A stretch of 64,000 bases of DNA from Mytilus edulis. Taxonomy: Eukaryota; Mollusca; Bivalvia; Mytilida; Mytilidae. This document shows, piece after piece, positions 61,101 through 64,000 of the stretch (position 1 is its first letter; each line of letters starts with the position of its first letter). The DNA lies in the NCBI RefSeq assembly GCF_963676685.1, contig NC_092351.1:37376733-37440732 (forward strand). The letters are read 5' to 3'. The translations under genes were made by a program, and so were the position numbers. The notes under the pieces were generated by a model. It worked only from the letters and a program-made list of their open reading frames with translations, was not told the origin of the DNA and made no database searches.

Positions 61101-63915
61101 AATAATATTAAGTTTATGACAATTGATGTCTCTAAACTTTCACTGTATTCAATGTAAATATTGTGGTGCAATTTTTATTTTTCTTTGTAACAATTACTTT
61201 TTTACCATCAGCTGATAAAAGCAATTCATCGATGCTAACCTATCTTAATGTTAAAAACTTTTGTTTCTTAGAAATCGAGACTTATGTTTTTTCAAAGCAA
61301 AGACTATACACAAATTATGTGTAGGTGCATTTCTAGACTACATATTTTCAAGAAAGTTGAATAACCAACTTTCATCACAAAAGCACATTAAAAGTGACTA
61401 AAATTCACCCTTCATCACTGTTTAATATTTTCAAGGGTTAGTTGTATAGTCGTTTGATTTTTCTTGCACTTCAGTGTTTCTGTTGTTTCATTGTTTTGTT
61501 TCGATGCTCTTATAGTTGATGTGTTTCCATCGGTTTAAATTTATAAAGTTTAACCGGATTTGTTTTCTCTCATTCGATTTATGACTTTTGAACAGCAGTA
61601 TACTACTGTTGCCTTTATTTATTAGGCAAGAAAAAGACCCAACTCAAAGAATAGTACATACAAGATAAAGTATTTCTCCCGCTGCTTGTACGCATTCTAT
61701 AGGTTTATCTTCTTCAGCTTTTATCTTTGGATAAACCATGTCAAACCATTCTAACATTGTATATCCAGTAAACACACCTGCAGTAAAAGAGTGTGTAAAT
61801 ATGAGTTTTACGGTTAACAAATTATCCCATCATTTTGAGTGATTTGAAAAAAAATCCGTTTTGATATACAATCGATTTGCTCTATACAATTCACTGAAGA
61901 TGGAAATATTATAATTTTGCACGCCAGACGATCGTTTCAAAAACAAAAGATAAGTGTGTGTTGCTAGAATCAAAATTTTCAAACGTACAAACAATGAACG
62001 GATTTGACGAGCACTAGTAATGAGGACCTAAAATGTCGATATATTTGGCCAAATTCAACAATAATTCTTTCAGTTTATAGTTTTATATATCTACATGCAG
62101 GAGTTTCTTTCCTATTATTCTCCGTCATTTGTTATGTGTGTTACTCTTAAAACAAATAATGAAAGTCTTCCTTAATAACATTGTGTGCAAGTTATTTAGC
62201 GCTTTTAGATAAGAAAGGTAAACACAAAATCAAGTTTAAGTACTGTTGATCATAGTACGATGACATGAACAAGGCTAGCGAACCTTTGTATTTCTTATTC
62301 AAAGATTTATTTTTCTGATTTAAGGCAGGATTAAATACGGGTGCAACAAGATCTGCTTATTCTCCAGTGGCAACTGAGATTACCCTGGTTTTGGAAGTTC
62401 GTGTTGCTCTTGTTTTATTTTTCTATATTGTGTTTTGTAGACTGATGTTGGTCTTTTGATTGTTTTTCGGTTTTTGCCATGAAATTGTGTGTTCGTATTA
62501 AACTTATTCAGTTGACTGTGCCTTGTATTTTCCACCTTGCTTTTGAGCCTTCATTAATTCGTAAATTAGACTTGAAATGCATTTATCTTTTCACAGTAAA
62601 GTAACTATACCTCCAGGTGGTGTATGATCTATAGGATATAGAAACCACCTTTTCCTGCCATATAATACACCATTCCAAGAATCTGCATGTTTATGGAATG
62701 ACACTCCACTTCTGGAAGCTCCCAAAAAGAATATGCTGTCATCAATTCCATTCTACAGAAACAGTCAAGTTTACTCAGATGTCTGATGAAGACTATGACT
62801 AGTTATCTGACATATTATGTTATTTGCATTTAAACATGTCCAAATTCGGGAGCCTCTAGCCTTTTTTTTTTAAGTCTTGTATGGTTTTTAATTCCAGTTC
62901 ATTTATATTTTCATGAGATAAGTGTGGCGTCCATATTCATTGTTATAGGCAACGTTTTTGTTAAGGGGCTAGCTGAAGCATGTCTCCGGATGCGGGATTT
63001 TCTCGCTGTTTTGTTAACATATTGGTGGCCATGGGCTGTTTTCTGTCTCTTGATCGGTTTGTTGTCTCTTTGACACATTCCCTATTTCCATTCTCAATTT
63101 AACCATTGGCTCAATATCCCTTGTTTAAAGGAAAATATCAGACAAAAGCATAATTCTTGTCACACGCTCCACCAAAATGCTGTAGATTCGAAAAGGTATG
63201 GTGAACCGCTTCAATGCATGTTACACACAGAAATATATACAACATTATGCAATTAAAGTAGACTCGATACAAATAATTACCCAGATAACAAAATCGATAA
63301 GCTAGAGATTAATCAAGAAGCAGAGGGAATAGAAAGGACATATATATATATATATAAGGGCATTTAAGTAAGTGTTTCCTACTATGCAAATATCACCCGT
63401 CCCGTCATGTGAACTCGCACTCAGTCTAAATATCACAATCAGACGACTATACTGGTATCTTGAGTTATAAGACAGAAAAATATGTCGCTAGTGAGACATC
63501 GACACATGGTATCGGTAATGCAATAAACTACCGGTACGTTCAATATATTTTTTCTGAATTCATTGACACATATGTTACTCACTAGTAATTATTTCACATT
63601 AACATAGTGTAATGCGATTTGTGGTGAAATATCTGAAATCTTAAATGTATAAATTACGTATACTGGGTTAATATTAAATCTATTATTGAAAATGCCTAAA
63701 TAACATGCTTCTCGTTATTGGTTTAATATTGGATTTGAAAAAATCGTCCAAAACGACCAAATCTTTAGGCATCTTGCAAAAACAATGCAATAACTCAAGA
63801 AATACAGATAACAAGATAAACTATATTTTTTCTCACCTGTATTTTAAAGATACTTGGAGGCTTCAAAGTTTTTGGCAGTGTGGAGGAATTGTAGAAATTT
63901 CTGTCAAACACATAC
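54971..63915 (-). CDS. JmjC-domain and TPR protein (JMJD8-like), 5' end outside window
   Basis: Eight exons in order: 63837-63915, 62611-62752, 61662-61777, 60993-61095, 60235-60342, 59674-59819, 56737-56877, 54971-55102; all phases fit, one stop, 321 codons plus a partial one. The first four encode a JmjC fold: SGVSFHKHADSW (HxD iron site), YGRKRWFLYP, then ECVQAAGEILYLPEGFYHGT with the distal His. The YGRKRWFLYP and C-x-x-AGE-x-LY-x-P segments are as I recall them in JMJD8. The rest is helical, with two clear TPR units (AEELLQEALQLNPEL; GRPEEAVFHFRKATELRPNN). Fe(II)/2-oxoglutarate hydroxylase activity is plausible because the triad is present; the substrate is unknown. Confidence 0.88.
55423..56736. 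other. Intron of the JmjC-TPR gene
   Basis: Contains an interspersed repeat (56009-56225, AATCACAAAAATACTGAACT family); otherwise AT-rich without features. Confidence 0.5.
56737..56877 (-). CDS. JmjC-TPR gene exon, TPR
   Basis: 141 bp, phase 0 to 0, acceptor CCTCTGTAG, donor GTAAAC. Encodes MNEAYKAEELLQEALQLNPE, then RVMYGRLLYDTGRPEEAVFH; a textbook TPR with Ala-20 and Pro-32 type positions. Confidence 0.9.
57598..57825 (+). repeat. SINE-like repeat in JmjC-TPR intron
   Basis: Well preserved GCAACACGACGGGTGCC-family copy, opposite to the gene. Its open frame is not a gene. Confidence 0.7.
58656..58863 (+). mobile_element. Single 208-bp mobile unit of the 352-bp repeat family
   Basis: Runs from CACGAAAAACTAAGG to TTTGATAACT and includes GACGAAACGCGCGTCTGGCG. 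ATATGC flanks it on both sides (58650-58655 and 58864-58869), and the surrounding repeat (58570-58655 plus 58864-58975) is continuous once it is removed. Confidence 0.75.
59212..59394. repeat. 61-bp direct repeat, three copies
   Basis: GCATTGGTTAGATGTCAG starts at 59212, 59273 and 59334; units are nearly identical. Intronic in the JmjC-TPR gene. Confidence 0.9.
59674..59819 (-). CDS. JmjC-TPR gene exon, start of TPR region
   Basis: 146 bp, acceptor TTATTATAG, donor GTAAGT, phase 1 to 0. Encodes NIAELLPNVDRKRASLDMVN and then DPYFLIAILHKADLMID, the first helix of a TPR completed by the next exon. Confidence 0.85.
60235..60342 (-). CDS. JmjC-TPR gene exon
   Basis: 108 bp, acceptor TAATTACAG, donor GTTAGT, phase 1 to 1. 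Encodes DRYLGEMLTKSKTSEERTEW and SRKFIELYTTILELLP, an amphipathic helical linker after the JmjC domain. Confidence 0.85.
60993..61095 (-). CDS. JmjC-TPR gene exon with distal iron His
   Basis: 103 bp, phase 0 to 1. Encodes PEGFYHGTINIGDTVAIGIQ; the His (codon 61080-61078) is in the position of the third metal ligand. Confidence 0.9.
61440..61625 (-). repeat. Interspersed repeat fragment (AAGGCAACAGTAGTATAC family)
   Basis: Reverse copy ending in GTATACTACTGTTGCCTTTA, 37 bp from a JmjC-TPR exon. Confidence 0.6.
61662..61777 (-). CDS. JmjC-TPR gene exon
   Basis: 116 bp, acceptor ACTGCAG, donor GTATGT, phase 1 to 0. Encodes GVFTGYTMLEWFDMVYPKIK and ends ECVQAAGEILYL, the strand leading to the second half of the JmjC barrel. 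Confidence 0.9.
61918..62075 (-). repeat. Very diverged reverse copy of the 352-bp family
   Basis: GCCAGACGATCGTTTC and GAGGACCTAAAATGTCG keep the order of the family; other weak plus-strand relatives lie at 14750-14885 and 20605-20697. Confidence 0.5.
62335..62545 (+). repeat. Diverged SINE-like repeat
   Basis: GCAACACGACGGGTGCC family, older copy, between two JmjC-TPR exons. Confidence 0.55.
62611..62752 (-). CDS. JmjC-TPR gene, JmjC core exon
   Basis: 142 bp, phase 0 to 1. Encodes GASRSGVSFHKHADSWNGVL, then YGRKRWFLYP. The predicted iron ligands are His at codon 62689-62687 and Asp at 62683-62681. Confidence 0.9.
62830..63105 (+). repeat. SINE-like repeat (GGAGCCTCTAGCC family)
   Basis: Uninterrupted copy of the family split at 18480-19410. 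Confidence 0.6.
63837..63915 (-). CDS. JmjC-TPR gene, first exon in window
   Basis: 79 bp, acceptor TTTTTACAG, donor GTGAGA. Encodes YVFDRNFYNSSTLPKTLKPP and SIFKIQ, the segment preceding the JmjC core. More exons are expected to the right of the window. Confidence 0.8.
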
Positions 63916-64000
63916 CTGTAAAAAGAATTAAACTGTTTTAATATATTGAATTATCGCTCTTTGGTTGAGCACGATATTTTCATGATTTATTAATGAATGT

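Overview
The window is eukaryotic: AT-rich, with short exons separated by 0.5-7 kb introns, GT...AG splice signals, tRNA-derived SINE and LINE debris, and dense interspersed repeats. Several repeats (the family around GACGAAACGCGCGTCTGGCG, the GCAACACGACGGGTGCC family, the AGCTCACTTGGCCC hairpin element) are ones I recall as very common in mussel (Mytilus) DNA, so a marine bivalve, most likely a mytilid, is the best guess. That assignment rests on memory, not on a search.

Left part (1-23.9 kb, minus strand): two head-to-tail paralogous genes. Gene B (23877 down to 7455) can be spliced by eye into nine exons with consistent phases. The 434-residue product has a signal peptide, an unrecognised N-terminal extracellular domain, one cadherin-like repeat, a Thr/Pro/Asp-rich stalk, one membrane span and a Lys/Thr-rich tail. 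Gene A (2754 down past the left edge) shows four exons; its exons 2 and 3 have exactly the lengths and phases of those of gene B (75 and 165 bp). Gene B intron 2 appears to use a GC donor. The introns carry a tRNA-derived SINE with a 9-bp target duplication, a PIF/Harbinger-like element with an internal 195-bp tandem array, a polypurine element and nested repeats.

Middle (24-38 kb): gene-poor. It holds a five-and-a-half-copy array of an almost invariant 352-bp repeat, dispersed relatives of it, a broken LINE fragment, inverted repeats and one orphan exon-like stretch.

Right part (38-64 kb): a tandem segmental duplication (about 38.05-46.29 and 46.58-55.42 kb). Each copy carries, on the plus strand, the last two exons of a single-pass membrane protein (gene C) and, convergent on the minus strand, the last exon of a JmjC-TPR gene. 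In copy 2 the penultimate exon of gene C has a nonsense change; in copy 1 the JmjC-TPR last exon is split by a repeat. The JmjC-TPR gene itself (63915 down to 54971, 5' end outside the window) reads as eight exons encoding the C-terminal 321 residues: a JMJD8-like JmjC domain followed by TPR repeats. Because the two copies are paralogous, several repeat insertions can be read as filled versus empty sites, which fixes their ends.

The gene models are hand-spliced from splice consensus, phase and protein continuity, without transcript evidence.
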